NCBI GenBank assembly: GCA_002709045.1
Contig: PAPJ01000040.1
Span: 1 to 64,000 of the forward strand
Reading direction: 5' to 3'
Source of the DNA: Planctomycetaceae bacterium
Lineage (GTDB): Bacteria; Planctomycetota; Planctomycetia; Pirellulales; Pirellulaceae
DNA length: 64,000 nucleotides
In this document: positions 45,786 through 55,315 of the stretch, piece by piece
How the letters are laid out: each line of letters opens with the position of its first letter
Position numbering within the stretch: the stretch's first letter is position 1
Notes under the pieces: generated by a model
Database searches by the model: none
What the model was told of the DNA's origin: nothing
Seen by the model: the letters and a program-made list of their open reading frames with translations, nothing else
Position numbers and translations under genes: made by a program

Positions 45786-46976
45786 ATGGTATTGCAAAAC
45801 GATCAGAACTACGGTGAATCTACCCGATCCGTTCACGGTGGCGAAGGCCACCAGAAGGCTCTAGATTCCATTACGGATCCGATAGTGATGGCCTCAACTT
45901 ATACGTTTTCCGATACGCAGGCAGTAATTGACTACATAGAGGAAAAACAACAGCGCGGTGAGTATGGCCGATATGGTAATCCCAATGAATCCGTCGTTGA
46001 ACGCAAACTAGCTAATTTGGAAGGCGGACAGGACGCCGTTCTTTTTTCCAGTGGAATGGCAGCCATCGTGGGTGTTATCATGGCCAAACTTAACGCGGGT
46101 GATGAAGTCGTTTTTTTTGACGAATGCTATCATCGGAGTCGTGAATTTTGCTCACAACATATGTCCCGTTTTGGCGTTATCACTCGGCAGGTAGAAGCTT
46201 GCAACTATGACGCAATGGAGGCGGCAATTACATCCAACACGAAATTGCTGGTAAGTGAATCGCCGACCAACCCACATTTAAGCGTCGTTGACTTAGAGCG
46301 TTTTGCTGAAATCGGAAAACGCAAAGGTATTGAGACATTAATCGACGCCACCCTTGCAACTCCTCATAACATAAAACCCCTAAGCTACGGCGTTGATTAT
46401 GTTTTACACTCAGCAACTAAATATCTCGCTGGCCATAATGACCTCCTTGCCGGAGCGATTATCGGCAATAGCGACAAACTGGAGGATATCCGATATCTCC
46501 GGGGTATTCTCGGTTCTATCAATTCAGCGCACAATTGCTATTTATTACAGCGAGGTCTCAAAACATTTGACGTGCGAATGGAAAGGCACAATAAGAACGG
46601 CCAGGCTATTGCAGAATTCTTGGAAATGCATCCCCGGGTTAGTAAAGTGTATTATCCCGGCCTTGCAAGTCACAAGTATCACGAGGTGGCCGTCAAACAA
46701 ATGAACGGGTTTGGCGGGTTAATTACCTTTGAATTAGCCAATGCCGATTGGCGAGAAACAGCAGATGTCGTGGATCGGTGCACAATCCCCAAGATTGCGC
46801 CTTCTTTGGGTGGTGTTGAATCCTTGATCGAACAACCATTAATCATGAGTTATTATGAATTGCCGGCGGAAGAAAGAGCTTCCTATGGAATTCGTGATAA
46901 TATGATTCGTATGGCTATCGGTATTGAGGATACCGAAGATCTAATCCAGGACCTAAAACAAGCATTAGCAGGCTAG
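45786..46976 (+). CDS. Cystathionine gamma-synthase-like PLP enzyme (first of pair)
   Basis: A 396-residue PLP enzyme of the Cys/Met metabolism family. The PLP lysine is K212 in HSATKYLAGH; YGRYGNPNES near 62 (the Tyr/Arg phosphate-binding pair), FSSGMAAI near 95 and the D in LIDATLATP near 183 complete the site. The sequence style (SVHGGEGHQKA, GEYGRYGNP) recalls plant-type cystathionine gamma-synthases, which join an activated homoserine to cysteine on the way to methionine. O-acetyl- or O-succinylhomoserine sulfhydrylase or gamma-lyase activity cannot be ruled out. The second copy begins three bases after its stop, so the pair is cotranscribed. Confidence 0.85.
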   Translation: MVLQNDQNYGESTRSVHGGEGHQKALDSITDPIVMASTYTFSDTQAVIDYIEEKQQRGEYGRYGNPNESVVERKLANLEGGQDAVLFSSGMAAIVGVIMAKLNAGDEVVFFDECYHRSREFCSQHMSRFGVITRQVEACNYDAMEAAITSNTKLLVSESPTNPHLSVVDLERFAEIGKRKGIETLIDATLATPHNIKPLSYGVDYVLHSATKYLAGHNDLLAGAIIGNSDKLEDIRYLRGILGSINSAHNCYLLQRGLKTFDVRMERHNKNGQAIAEFLEMHPRVSKVYYPGLASHKYHEVAVKQMNGFGGLITFELANADWRETADVVDRCTIPKIAPSLGGVESLIEQPLIMSYYELPAEERASYGIRDNMIRMAIGIEDTEDLIQDLKQALAG

Positions 46977-46979
46977 CCT

Positions 46980-48122
46980 ATGAAATTTCGCACTCGAGCA
47001 GTACACGTGGGCAATGAAAAATGTCGTTCCACAGGCGCAATCGTTCCACCTATACATCTAGCTTCTACTTATGTACAGAACACACCTGGTGAATGGGGGG
47101 ATTATGATTACTCCCGCAGTGGTAACCCCACAAGAGACAACATGGAACTTACGCTCGCTGCCTTGGAAGGAGGGATCGACTCACTTGCCTTCGCAAGTGG
47201 ACTTGCGGCTATCCATTGTGTGACAATGCTTTTTGAGGCTGGCGATCATATTGTTGCAGGATGCGATATTTATGGCGGCACCTATCGTTTACTACATAAA
47301 ATATGCAATCGTAGTGGCATTGAAGTATCCCTGGTAGATACATCAATGCCGTCAAATCTGTCCGCTGCCATCCAAACCAATACGAAATTAATTTGGATTG
47401 AGAGCCCGGGTAATCCGCTCATGTCCATCACTGACATTTTAGCCTGTGCAAAGATTGCTTCCCAAGCAAAGGTCTTGATAGGAATTGACAATACGTTTGC
47501 CACGCCGGTTCTGACACAACCCTTATCGCTTGGCATTGACATCGTAATGCATTCAGCAACGAAATATCTCGGTGGACATTCTGATGCTCTGGGCGGCGCT
47601 CTGGTAGTTAATTCCCAAACATTACGCGATCAGCTTTATTTCATTCAAAATGCCACGGGCAACTGCATGAGTCCGTTAGATGCATTTCTCGTTTCCCGAG
47701 GAATGAAAACTCTTGACTTACGTGTTAAGGCTCAATCGGCCAGCGCTTTATTAATTGCAGAATATCTGGAACGCGATGCTCGCATAAAACGAGTTTTATA
47801 TCCGGGCTTACCTTCCTTCCCAGGCCACGAGCTTGCGACTCGCCAGATGCACGGCGGTTATGGTGCAATGTTAAGCTTCGAGATTAACGGTGATTTCCAA
47901 AAGGCCAAACGAGTCGCCAGTTCCACTAAACTCTTTCAACTCGCGGTATCCCTTGGCGCAGTTGAATCCCTAATAGAGCAACCCGCTGCGATGTCACATG
48001 CAAGTTATGACCGAGAAGATAGATTAAAACACGGCATCACTGATGAACTTATTCGACTTTCGGTTGGGCTCGAAGACCCAGAGGACTTACTCGAAGACTT
48101 AGACCAGGCTCTAGATGCTTAA
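46980..48122 (+). CDS. Cystathionine gamma-synthase/beta-lyase-like PLP enzyme (second of pair)
   Basis: A 380-residue enzyme of the same family with K195 in HSATKYLGGHSD as PLP lysine, YDYSRSGNPTRDNME near 40 and IDNTFATPV near 170. It lacks the plant-like features of its neighbour and reads more like standard bacterial MetB/MetC/gamma-lyase. A natural split of labour is synthesis of cystathionine by one gene and its cleavage by the other, giving transsulfuration from or to homocysteine. Which does which cannot be settled from motifs. The two proteins are clearly paralogous but not recent duplicates. Confidence 0.88.
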   Translation: MKFRTRAVHVGNEKCRSTGAIVPPIHLASTYVQNTPGEWGDYDYSRSGNPTRDNMELTLAALEGGIDSLAFASGLAAIHCVTMLFEAGDHIVAGCDIYGGTYRLLHKICNRSGIEVSLVDTSMPSNLSAAIQTNTKLIWIESPGNPLMSITDILACAKIASQAKVLIGIDNTFATPVLTQPLSLGIDIVMHSATKYLGGHSDALGGALVVNSQTLRDQLYFIQNATGNCMSPLDAFLVSRGMKTLDLRVKAQSASALLIAEYLERDARIKRVLYPGLPSFPGHELATRQMHGGYGAMLSFEINGDFQKAKRVASSTKLFQLAVSLGAVESLIEQPAAMSHASYDREDRLKHGITDELIRLSVGLEDPEDLLEDLDQALDA

Positions 48123-48167
48123 TTGAACTAGCTAGTAATTTTTTCAGCCTTCGCTTTTAATAGAACT

Positions 48168-49373
48168 ATGTTAATTAAGAACAAATCCCTAGCACAATTT
48201 GCATCGCTGTTTATATTTATCGGCTGCCTTATTGTTCCCCAGATAGCGACGGTGCAAGCCGATGAGCAGACAATTCAACTCGTCAAGGATCTGTCCTCTC
48301 GTAAATTCTCTATCCGTCAAAACGCCATGACAGGTCTAATCGAGCGTGGTTCTGATGTCGTACCGGAATTAGAGGCGGCTATGACAAACGGCAGTCGGGA
48401 ATTACGCTTTCGAGCACAACGCGTATTGGACGCAGTCGAACACAACGCATACCAGTTAAAACTGGAGGCCTTTATGCAGTCGGGGGAAGACGCTGCCGTA
48501 TTACCCGGCTGGGACACATTCAAAACGCTATCCGGGACAAGTAGTACAGCCAGACGCCTTTTTGTATTAATGTGCCGCGCAGAACCCGATTTAATGAGGA
48601 ATCTTGATCGTGAGCCTGGGGTTATCTCAGCGATCATTACGACTCGTTGCAAAGAACTCCAACAGGTTTTTCGTACTTATAAACGTGATAGCATTCAGCT
48701 TGGCACAGTCGCAGCATTACTATTCAGTGGCGGTATCGATAGTATCAAAGTCGATGACACTTCCGTTAAGACAATTTATTCAGTCTGTAACTACGATGCG
48801 TTTCGCAATGAAATGTATATTCGTAATTCGAACGGTACTTCTCAATATCGACGCACACCTCGTTCCAGCATACTACGACAATTATTCGCCATTTGGATGC
48901 GCCATGGGCAAAGTTGGGATGCTCAGATGGCCTTCAATTTAGCTATGCAGTACGATATTCGACAGTGTCTTCCACGAGCTATAGCACTTGTGCGGGCCAA
49001 GAATACCCCCTGTCATGTAGCACAAATCGCTTTAGTCGCAGTAACCAGATTTGGGTCACTCGAAAACATACGTGATCTGGAAATACGAATAGATGATAAA
49101 GGGTTTTGTGGTGTGCAACAGCGAATAGGGCAAAAATTACATCAAACTCAACTACGGGATATCGCCATTGCCGGCGCATTACTGCTCGCCGATCAAAAGC
49201 CTCGCGAATTTGGCTTCTCTCGTATTTCCTACACAAATCAAAAACAAATAAGTTATGCTACGGTAGGATTTGCTGATGACATGCAACGCAGTATTACCCG
49301 GGAGAAATACGATGCATTTCGGTCTACTCTAGAATTACCTGAGCCAAATGCACCTGATACACCCGACGAATAA
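48168..49373 (+). CDS. Secreted HEAT-like repeat protein
   Basis: A 401-residue protein with a signal peptide (to about residue 31). Residues 35-95 look like armadillo/HEAT helices (VKDLSSRKFSIRQNAMTGLIERGSDVVPELEAAM is the region, at about 39-72), a common planctomycetal arrangement. The rest is helical with no recognised domain, ending in a proline-rich tail. Catalysis is not suggested; a scaffold is more likely. Its TAA stop overlaps the ATG of the PhyH gene by one base (TAATG), so the two are translationally coupled. Confidence 0.55.
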   Translation: MLIKNKSLAQFASLFIFIGCLIVPQIATVQADEQTIQLVKDLSSRKFSIRQNAMTGLIERGSDVVPELEAAMTNGSRELRFRAQRVLDAVEHNAYQLKLEAFMQSGEDAAVLPGWDTFKTLSGTSSTARRLFVLMCRAEPDLMRNLDREPGVISAIITTRCKELQQVFRTYKRDSIQLGTVAALLFSGGIDSIKVDDTSVKTIYSVCNYDAFRNEMYIRNSNGTSQYRRTPRSSILRQLFAIWMRHGQSWDAQMAFNLAMQYDIRQCLPRAIALVRAKNTPCHVAQIALVAVTRFGSLENIRDLEIRIDDKGFCGVQQRIGQKLHQTQLRDIAIAGALLLADQKPREFGFSRISYTNQKQISYATVGFADDMQRSITREKYDAFRSTLELPEPNAPDTPDE

Positions 49374-50230
49374 TGATTGATTATTCAATATACGATCAAC
49401 CGGTATTACCATCGGCTCTCCCTTTGGAGAATGCTGAACACTTCCAACTTACTGCCGCGAACATCGAACATTTTACCGATAACGGTTTTGTTGTGGGCAA
49501 TGGCCGGATTTCAGCAGAATATCTAGCACTTTTAAAGGCCGACCTACATGAATTGATGCTGCCAGGCCATGTCGGTCACGAGTTGTGGTATGAGTATCAC
49601 TCCAACGAATCTGACGATCCCAACACCATTCTCTTTCATGCCCTTGGCGCATGGCGATTAAGAACATCCTTTCACGACCTTCTCTGGCATCCGGCGATTA
49701 CTGTTCCGGCAAAGCAATTGCTGGGGACAAGCGTGAGATTCTGGCACGATCAGCTCTTCTGCAAACCCGCTCATCACGGTGGAGTCGTGGCCTGGCACCA
49801 GGATTATTCATATTGGTCACGGACCGAGCCGATGAATCATTTGACTTGTTGGATTGCGTTAGAGGATTCCACTATTGCTAATGGTTGTATTAACTATATC
49901 TCAGGAAGTAACCATTGGGATCTACTACCGATTACAGGCCTAACCGGCGGTATGGAAGCAATCCGCAGAGTACTTACACCTCAGCAATTTGAACGATTTA
50001 TCACCCCAACGCCGGTTGAGTTAAACGCCGGCCAAATGGTCTTTCACCATCCGTTAACCGTTCATGGTTCCTTTGCCAATCGTACGGAGCGTCCCCGCAG
50101 AGCTGCGGTAATAAATCTCATCGGTGACGGAGTGTCCAGCGGCACTGACGATGCTCTGCTACAAGGTGTGCCCGCCGTACCCAAAGGAAATGCCTTAAAT
50201 GGAAGATTCTTCCCTCTTTTGCGCGGCTAG
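49373..50230 (+). CDS. Phytanoyl-CoA dioxygenase (PhyH) family protein
   Basis: A 285-residue Fe(II)/2-oxoglutarate-dependent oxygenase of the PhyH family. The iron-binding HxD is H142-Q-D144 in AWHQDYSYW and the distal His is H231 in TVHGSFANR, with the 2-oxoglutarate-binding Arg about 10 residues later. Cytoplasmic, no signal. The family hydroxylates small molecules, such as lipids, ectoine or halogenation-type substrates; this substrate is unknown. A second PhyH-type gene lies at 60571. Confidence 0.88.
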   Translation: MIDYSIYDQPVLPSALPLENAEHFQLTAANIEHFTDNGFVVGNGRISAEYLALLKADLHELMLPGHVGHELWYEYHSNESDDPNTILFHALGAWRLRTSFHDLLWHPAITVPAKQLLGTSVRFWHDQLFCKPAHHGGVVAWHQDYSYWSRTEPMNHLTCWIALEDSTIANGCINYISGSNHWDLLPITGLTGGMEAIRRVLTPQQFERFITPTPVELNAGQMVFHHPLTVHGSFANRTERPRRAAVINLIGDGVSSGTDDALLQGVPAVPKGNALNGRFFPLLRG

Positions 50231-50306
50231 CTCTTCGTTTATTTAACTATGTCTAAATAGCGCTCTTTGTTCTACAATTAGAATAGTACCCGGAGGATTT
50301 AATACA

Positions 50307-51383
50307 TTGTACTTAAAAACACTTGCTATATTCCTGCTGATTTTCCTTACTGGATGTGATTCTATCGGAAGACAGATAGCTCAGTTGCTACCTGACAACA
50401 AGGACGGCGCGTCGACTAACCTTGATCCCAATAACGATACTACGTTTGTCGATCCAACCTTAATAGGAAATAACAAGAAAACAACTGCTCCCATAGAAAT
50501 GACTATCGGTGGTGAAACTGGGGCAATGTACGGCGACCCTACACAAAACCCGGAATACCGTGAGATGATGCAACGAACCGACGAGATCGGCGAGGATCCC
50601 GGACAACAGATGGGGGCTTTTGTTGGTCAGGGTGAATATGCTGCTGCCATGACCATTGACGAACCGGACACTGGCTCCACTAATATCGATCCAGCGGCAC
50701 AATATCAAATGGAGGTCGGAGAATTTGAAATCCCTGACGGCGGCGAAGGTGCCGATTTAGCCTCCCAATATATTAATCAGGGCGGAGTATTCGACCCTGC
50801 TACGAATCCCCAGACGAATCAGGATCCGACTGCACAATACCTGGGCAATCCCAATGGAACTACACGTCAGCAGATCCAAGGCGGTCCGCAGTTCAAACCC
50901 CGACCACAGGGTGCGCCCAAAAAAACACTTCCCCCTTCCATTCGGCCGAAGGATACAAATTCCAAGAGCAAGAACGCTAACAGGACCAATCCACCGGATA
51001 AGCCATCTGTTGCCCTTAACAGTCTAAATATCAAAATCCGAGTGCCTGGAATTGTTAAGCCAAGTTTTGCAACTTTTGATTCTCCAGTCGCCGTACCACA
51101 ATTGTTAGATCAGGGAACATCCATGTCTTTTGGAGTTAATCTCCAACAGACGAGTCCCTTGCCTAGTCGGGGGACGGTTTATTGGGTGATCCATTCCGAA
51201 ACTAATGGATTTAGCAGATTTGCCTTACCAGTTCGAAACGGGGAACTTCCTCCGCGTCTCCAAGGTGTAGTGCCTCAATTCACCCCCAGTAGTGGATCAT
51301 TTCGAACATTCCTTGTCATCGTCAATGATAAAAATCAGGTGCAATATCTAACCGGCTCCACTGTCATACCATGGAATCCTTAA
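50307..51383 (+). CDS. Lipoprotein with low-complexity middle, unrecognised
   Basis: A 358-residue lipoprotein. The start is TTG at 50307 with a strong GGAGG at 50292-50296, ten bases upstream. The lipobox is LTGC (Cys17). The middle, about 30-220, is rich in Q, N, P, G and D with loose repeats around QYxxxxG (AAQYQME, ASQYINQGG, TAQYLGNPNG) and is likely disordered. The last 110 residues (IKIRVPGIVKP through TGSTVIPWNP) look beta-rich and may be the functional domain. No family recognised. The papain-like gene follows by 54 bases. Confidence 0.6.
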   Translation: MYLKTLAIFLLIFLTGCDSIGRQIAQLLPDNKDGASTNLDPNNDTTFVDPTLIGNNKKTTAPIEMTIGGETGAMYGDPTQNPEYREMMQRTDEIGEDPGQQMGAFVGQGEYAAAMTIDEPDTGSTNIDPAAQYQMEVGEFEIPDGGEGADLASQYINQGGVFDPATNPQTNQDPTAQYLGNPNGTTRQQIQGGPQFKPRPQGAPKKTLPPSIRPKDTNSKSKNANRTNPPDKPSVALNSLNIKIRVPGIVKPSFATFDSPVAVPQLLDQGTSMSFGVNLQQTSPLPSRGTVYWVIHSETNGFSRFALPVRNGELPPRLQGVVPQFTPSSGSFRTFLVIVNDKNQVQYLTGSTVIPWNP

Positions 51384-51437
51384 TTTTTCTCCAATAACTG
51401 GAGCGGATCTTTGAATAGATTCAAAAAGGAGAAGGTT

Positions 51438-52040
51438 ATGAGCAGATTACTGTCACTAATCATTATGTACGTCTTGTTACAGAGCGCTGCATCAGCATAC
51501 GACAAGCCGGCAAATGGAGCGCTAATTTTCACCGAGCATGGAAGTTCGCTGGTAAGCACCTACACGAAGTCCAGTTTTTCACACGTAGCAATCGTACTGT
51601 ACGAGCGTGGAATGCCAATTGTCTTTGAGGCAAAACCAGGGGGCGTCACCAAATCTACATACGGCAATTACCTCAAAACAGCCAAGGTAGCAAAAATCAT
51701 TGACACTGATGAAGTTACACTATGGCTCACAAATCCCAGGCAACCATATTCCGAAATAGAGATTAGAAAAATGCTTAATATGGCGAATGCAAAACTTGGC
51801 ACACGCTACAGTATTATTCCGACATTAACCGCTTGGGATCAACCGACACTACAATGTGCACAATATGTCAGTATCGTCCTGCAAACGGGCCCCCGCTTCT
51901 GGTTTAGATCACCTAAATCCCAAACTCCGACAACTTTATTGCGAATCGCCAAACCCGGTTACCAGCCCATGCAGCTTGTGCATCAGGAAGAAACTTCCAA
52001 TACGTCTTTCTTCAGCCGAATAGGTCACTATTCCGAATAG
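51438..52040 (+). CDS. Permuted papain-like (YiiX/YaeF-type) exported protein
   Basis: A protein of about 200 residues; I start it at the ATG at 51438, which has AAGGAGAAGG just before it, rather than the upstream TTG at 51411. Signal peptide to about residue 20. The pattern NGALIFTEHGSSLVS, SFSHVAIVLYERG (H49), VFEAKPGGV and QCAQYVS (C140) is that of circularly permuted NlpC/P60 or papain-like proteins such as YiiX/YaeF, where His comes before Cys. These cleave or bind amide/thioester bonds, often in cell-wall or lipid contexts. Partner: the lipoprotein just upstream. Confidence 0.75.
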   Translation: MSRLLSLIIMYVLLQSAASAYDKPANGALIFTEHGSSLVSTYTKSSFSHVAIVLYERGMPIVFEAKPGGVTKSTYGNYLKTAKVAKIIDTDEVTLWLTNPRQPYSEIEIRKMLNMANAKLGTRYSIIPTLTAWDQPTLQCAQYVSIVLQTGPRFWFRSPKSQTPTTLLRIAKPGYQPMQLVHQEETSNTSFFSRIGHYSE

Positions 52041-52176
52041 TTATCACACTATCCGAGTAACCTTTCGTGCAACTCAGGTATGTTTTTCAATGAGGGCGTT
52101 GTTTTCAATTATTTTAACGCAACAACTCTTTTTTGTCGTCAAAATGACAAATCGCTAAGTAGGTGCGAAACGCACG

Positions 52177-52228
52177 CGCGAATTTACTGGAAGCGTGGAC
52201 TTGGAAATCGGAACAACGGAAATTCGCG
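52177..52228. repeat. Nine-base inverted repeat in a convergent gap
   Basis: CGCGAATTT (52177-52185) and AAATTCGCG (52220-52228) are exact reverse complements with 34 bases between. The gap between the two convergent genes (52041-52262) otherwise holds no supported gene; a 70-codon open frame at 52080-52292 is probably chance. The repeat could be a bidirectional transcription end or a small structured RNA. Confidence 0.35.
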
Positions 52229-52262
52229 TTTAGGGATCCGCAATCACACTTATGGTATAGAT

Positions 52263-53522
52263 TTATTTTTTATTTCTCACGCAATACAATGATTCTGACG
52301 TTCGTATAAACAAGGCACCATCGCTAACACCATACGATGCTAAACTACGCTCGCCAAACGTGTTTTTTGCTACCACCTTGAAGACAGAACTTGCCTCAAT
52401 CACCGTAGCATCACCCTGTTCACTTTGAAGATAAATTAGTCCATTGGCGAGAATCGGTGATGCAGAGAAATTACCACCTATTCTTTCTTGCCAAATCACT
52501 TCTCCTGTCTTTGCATCCAAACAGCTACCGATCCCGCGATCGGAAACCATGAAGAGTTTTCCGTCCACAATTATTATAGAGGGCGTATGGGGAACTTGTT
52601 TTTGATGCGACCACTTGACGTGGGTATCAGTTATATCACCAGCACCGGATGGATCAATGCAATAAATCCATGGCGTGTTGTAACTAGTAGAAACATAAAG
52701 TAGACCGTCCTTATAAACGGGTTTAGGTATAACACTGTATCCGTCATACCTAACTTTCCAAATCATTGTTCCGGTTTCCGCATCGAGTCCATGGACAACG
52801 TCACTTCCGGGTGAAATGACTTGTTGCTTTCCATTTACGCTAATTAAGGCCGGCGTTGAAAACGAAAACTTTCGTGGCGCATCGGATTGACGGTCAAACG
52901 TCCATTTTACACTGCCATCTGCAAGCATTAACGCCATCACTTTTGTGGTAGCTGCGCCGTCGACACTAAATACCATTGAGTCATTGACAATAATTGGTGT
53001 GCCACCATTTCCATGCACCGGCTGATATTTAATCGCCACTGTCTTCCAGATAATTTTCCCTTCTAATGACAGACACGCTGTCCCCTGATGACCAAAATGA
53101 ACATAGAGCATTCCCTTATGGACGATCGGTGTAGGACTTGCGTGACTATTCTTCTGATGTTTTGACGGGGCATCAGAATCCTGAATGAAGACATTCGTTT
53201 TCCAGGCTGTTTTGCCGTTTAAGATATCAATCGCAAGGACTGTTAAATCAAACTCCGTTTTCTCATTTCCGTCGACTCGCGGAATCGCTGAGGTCAGATA
53301 AACCGTATCCTTATAAACTACGGGGGACGACCATCCTTCACCGGGAATAGGTGTTGACCAACTGACATTATTATCAGCCCCCCATTCTATCGGTAGGTTC
53401 TGAAACGCACTCGACCCGTCTCCATTAGGGCCCCGAAAGACCACCCAATCGTTTCCAGTAACAAAAGAGGTATGGGAAAATAAACCCAAAATTAGTACGA
53501 AGCGCTGGAATAAGTGGAGCAT
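52263..53522 (-). CDS. Secreted PQQ-like beta-propeller protein
   Basis: A protein of about 419 residues; I start it at the ATG at 53522 (MLHLFQRFVLILGLFS) because that places the signal peptide at the N-terminus; the open frame extends 12 codons upstream. After cleavage comes NDWVVFRGPNGDGSSAFQ and NVSWSTPIPGEGWSSPVVY, the same opening as the propellers at 5375 and 35238. Blade motifs include AIDILNGKTAWKT, GLDAETGTMIWKV and CLDAKTGEVIWQE. Role unknown, likely periplasmic. It is 92 bases after the polytopic membrane protein gene on the same strand. Confidence 0.8.
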   Translation of the reverse strand: MLHLFQRFVLILGLFSHTSFVTGNDWVVFRGPNGDGSSAFQNLPIEWGADNNVSWSTPIPGEGWSSPVVYKDTVYLTSAIPRVDGNEKTEFDLTVLAIDILNGKTAWKTNVFIQDSDAPSKHQKNSHASPTPIVHKGMLYVHFGHQGTACLSLEGKIIWKTVAIKYQPVHGNGGTPIIVNDSMVFSVDGAATTKVMALMLADGSVKWTFDRQSDAPRKFSFSTPALISVNGKQQVISPGSDVVHGLDAETGTMIWKVRYDGYSVIPKPVYKDGLLYVSTSYNTPWIYCIDPSGAGDITDTHVKWSHQKQVPHTPSIIIVDGKLFMVSDRGIGSCLDAKTGEVIWQERIGGNFSASPILANGLIYLQSEQGDATVIEASSVFKVVAKNTFGERSLASYGVSDGALFIRTSESLYCVRNKK

Positions 53523-53614
53523 ATTCGAAGACCTATATTCTGATTTTATAAACGGCAATATCTAGTCTTCATTATACCTTGAACCAATCGAATTTACTTG
53601 AACTGCCATAATGA

Positions 53615-55315
53615 TTAGCGATAAGCTCGCAGTAGGCTTAAAGACACGATTTCTAATGAATGACACTGAACAATACTGTCCGGCACGAATACGGAAACAC
53701 CTTCTGCTATATTCGGCTCCGTACTGATATAAACACTTCGCCATTGCGGACTACTAATAAGGTCTTCCAACAAACGTGGCCGATAGATCAAATCAGAATT
53801 TTTAAATACCAATGCAGTAGGTCCATCGGAATACTTTTCAAGTATTTTTTCAGCATTTTGTAGGTTTTGATTTCCCTCTCCTATGACGGACATGAAATCT
53901 TTCAACACGCTAATCTTGTTAGTTTCTAAGCGAGCGTCAGCAAATACCCGTTTCGGATATTTATGCTCGTCTCCAAACCCATTAAAAATAATCACGCCGG
54001 CAAAACCGGTGCCGTTGTAGTGAACATACAAATTGCTAATACCGGGGAGTTCTGCGATAAAAGTTGCAGCCTGATGGTTGTACCATTGAGATTCCCCAAA
54101 CCCCGCTCGTCGACTTGGATAATGATTTCCCTCCAATTCATTACCCTCTATGATATCTATTCCTTTGACGACTACATTGAGAGCGAGGAAAGCAATTAAA
54201 ACACCACTAACAGAACGGATCGCAATACCGGGTATATGAGAATCACGCGCATTCAACAACCAATCTCCCAGCACGCATGTGAGAACATATCCCCACACAA
54301 TTGAATACAGCGATGCGTTTCGATTCATATTCCAAACGAGATAACCAAACCCGATCAATAGTAAGCAATGGAATATCGTATTTTGCTGCCTATTTAGAGC
54401 GCCCCAAATAACAGCAGTTATACAGACTGGTGCAGTAATCAAAATAAGCCTCGGAGTACTACTGTGCAAAATTCCATCCAATCCATAATCAGAAATGAAT
54501 TCGCCCATACCTTTCGTCTCACCAGCAAGTAATTGGAAAAACTGCCTCTGATCACCCCCCACCTTATCGAGTAGTTCCAGCGGAAACAACGCACCTTGCA
54601 AACCATACGGATTTAATACCGTCGCAATACTACAGGCTAACAATACGTACCAAATGCCATTTATTTTGTAAGAAGTGAAACCTTTAATTTGTTCGTTGAC
54701 ACAATATGCTCCGAGGACGCATAGCTGCAATACAAATAGTCCCTGACTATTTACCCAGACTATTTGCAATGGAACTAAGGCCCAAATCCATCGTTTGCAA
54801 CCAGTCTTATGTTTGTGGATACATAGAATTGTAAGCGCCAGTAACAGGTGGGACATTATTTCCGGGCGTACATGGAACCTATCAATGTAGATCCAGATAA
54901 ACGGTAGCCAACAACATGCCATTAAAATAACCGGCAGACGCCTGTAACCGGTAAGCATCAAAAGGGCAAATACCCCAGCTCCAACGATGGACTTGAATAG
55001 GATCAGCCCAGACGTACCGCTCCAATTGTAGATAATTGCTACGATGATCTGGAAAAGCCAGTGTAAATCGATCCAAAGTGATTCTGGATTTGTATAAGTG
55101 AAGCGATTTGTTCGGGGTATATGACCCTCTGTAAGTATCAGCTGTCCGGTTTTAAGATGCCACCAAATATCACCATTGACCATGGAATAACACCCCGAAA
55201 GTAAAACAATCAGGAATAGGAGCACAAAAAATATCCACCATTGCAGTTTGTTAAAACTGCGTATTGACTTAGCGGGATTACTCTGCTGAATCTGCTTCTG
55301 ATCCTTATTTCCCAT
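53615..55315 (-). CDS. Polytopic membrane protein, GT-C-like
   Basis: A 566-residue protein with about ten membrane helices between residues 28 and 390 and a soluble C-terminal domain of about 170 residues. The first outside loop contains NGDIWWHLKTGQLILTEGHIPRTNRFTY, an arrangement with acidic and aromatic residues seen in GT-C-type glycosyltransferase-like proteins of planctomycetes. Transfer of a lipid-linked sugar to an outside acceptor is a possible role; the evidence is topological. It overlaps the upstream glycosidase-like gene by 11 bases, so the two are cotranscribed. Confidence 0.55.
   Translation of the reverse strand: MGNKDQKQIQQSNPAKSIRSFNKLQWWIFFVLLFLIVLLSGCYSMVNGDIWWHLKTGQLILTEGHIPRTNRFTYTNPESLWIDLHWLFQIIVAIIYNWSGTSGLILFKSIVGAGVFALLMLTGYRRLPVILMACCWLPFIWIYIDRFHVRPEIMSHLLLALTILCIHKHKTGCKRWIWALVPLQIVWVNSQGLFVLQLCVLGAYCVNEQIKGFTSYKINGIWYVLLACSIATVLNPYGLQGALFPLELLDKVGGDQRQFFQLLAGETKGMGEFISDYGLDGILHSSTPRLILITAPVCITAVIWGALNRQQNTIFHCLLLIGFGYLVWNMNRNASLYSIVWGYVLTCVLGDWLLNARDSHIPGIAIRSVSGVLIAFLALNVVVKGIDIIEGNELEGNHYPSRRAGFGESQWYNHQAATFIAELPGISNLYVHYNGTGFAGVIIFNGFGDEHKYPKRVFADARLETNKISVLKDFMSVIGEGNQNLQNAEKILEKYSDGPTALVFKNSDLIYRPRLLEDLISSPQWRSVYISTEPNIAEGVSVFVPDSIVQCHSLEIVSLSLLRAYR

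Noticed and set aside
52080..52292. 70-codon open frame in a convergent gap
   Set aside because: Unstructured composition, overlaps the end of the propeller gene and contains the inverted repeat; likely chance.
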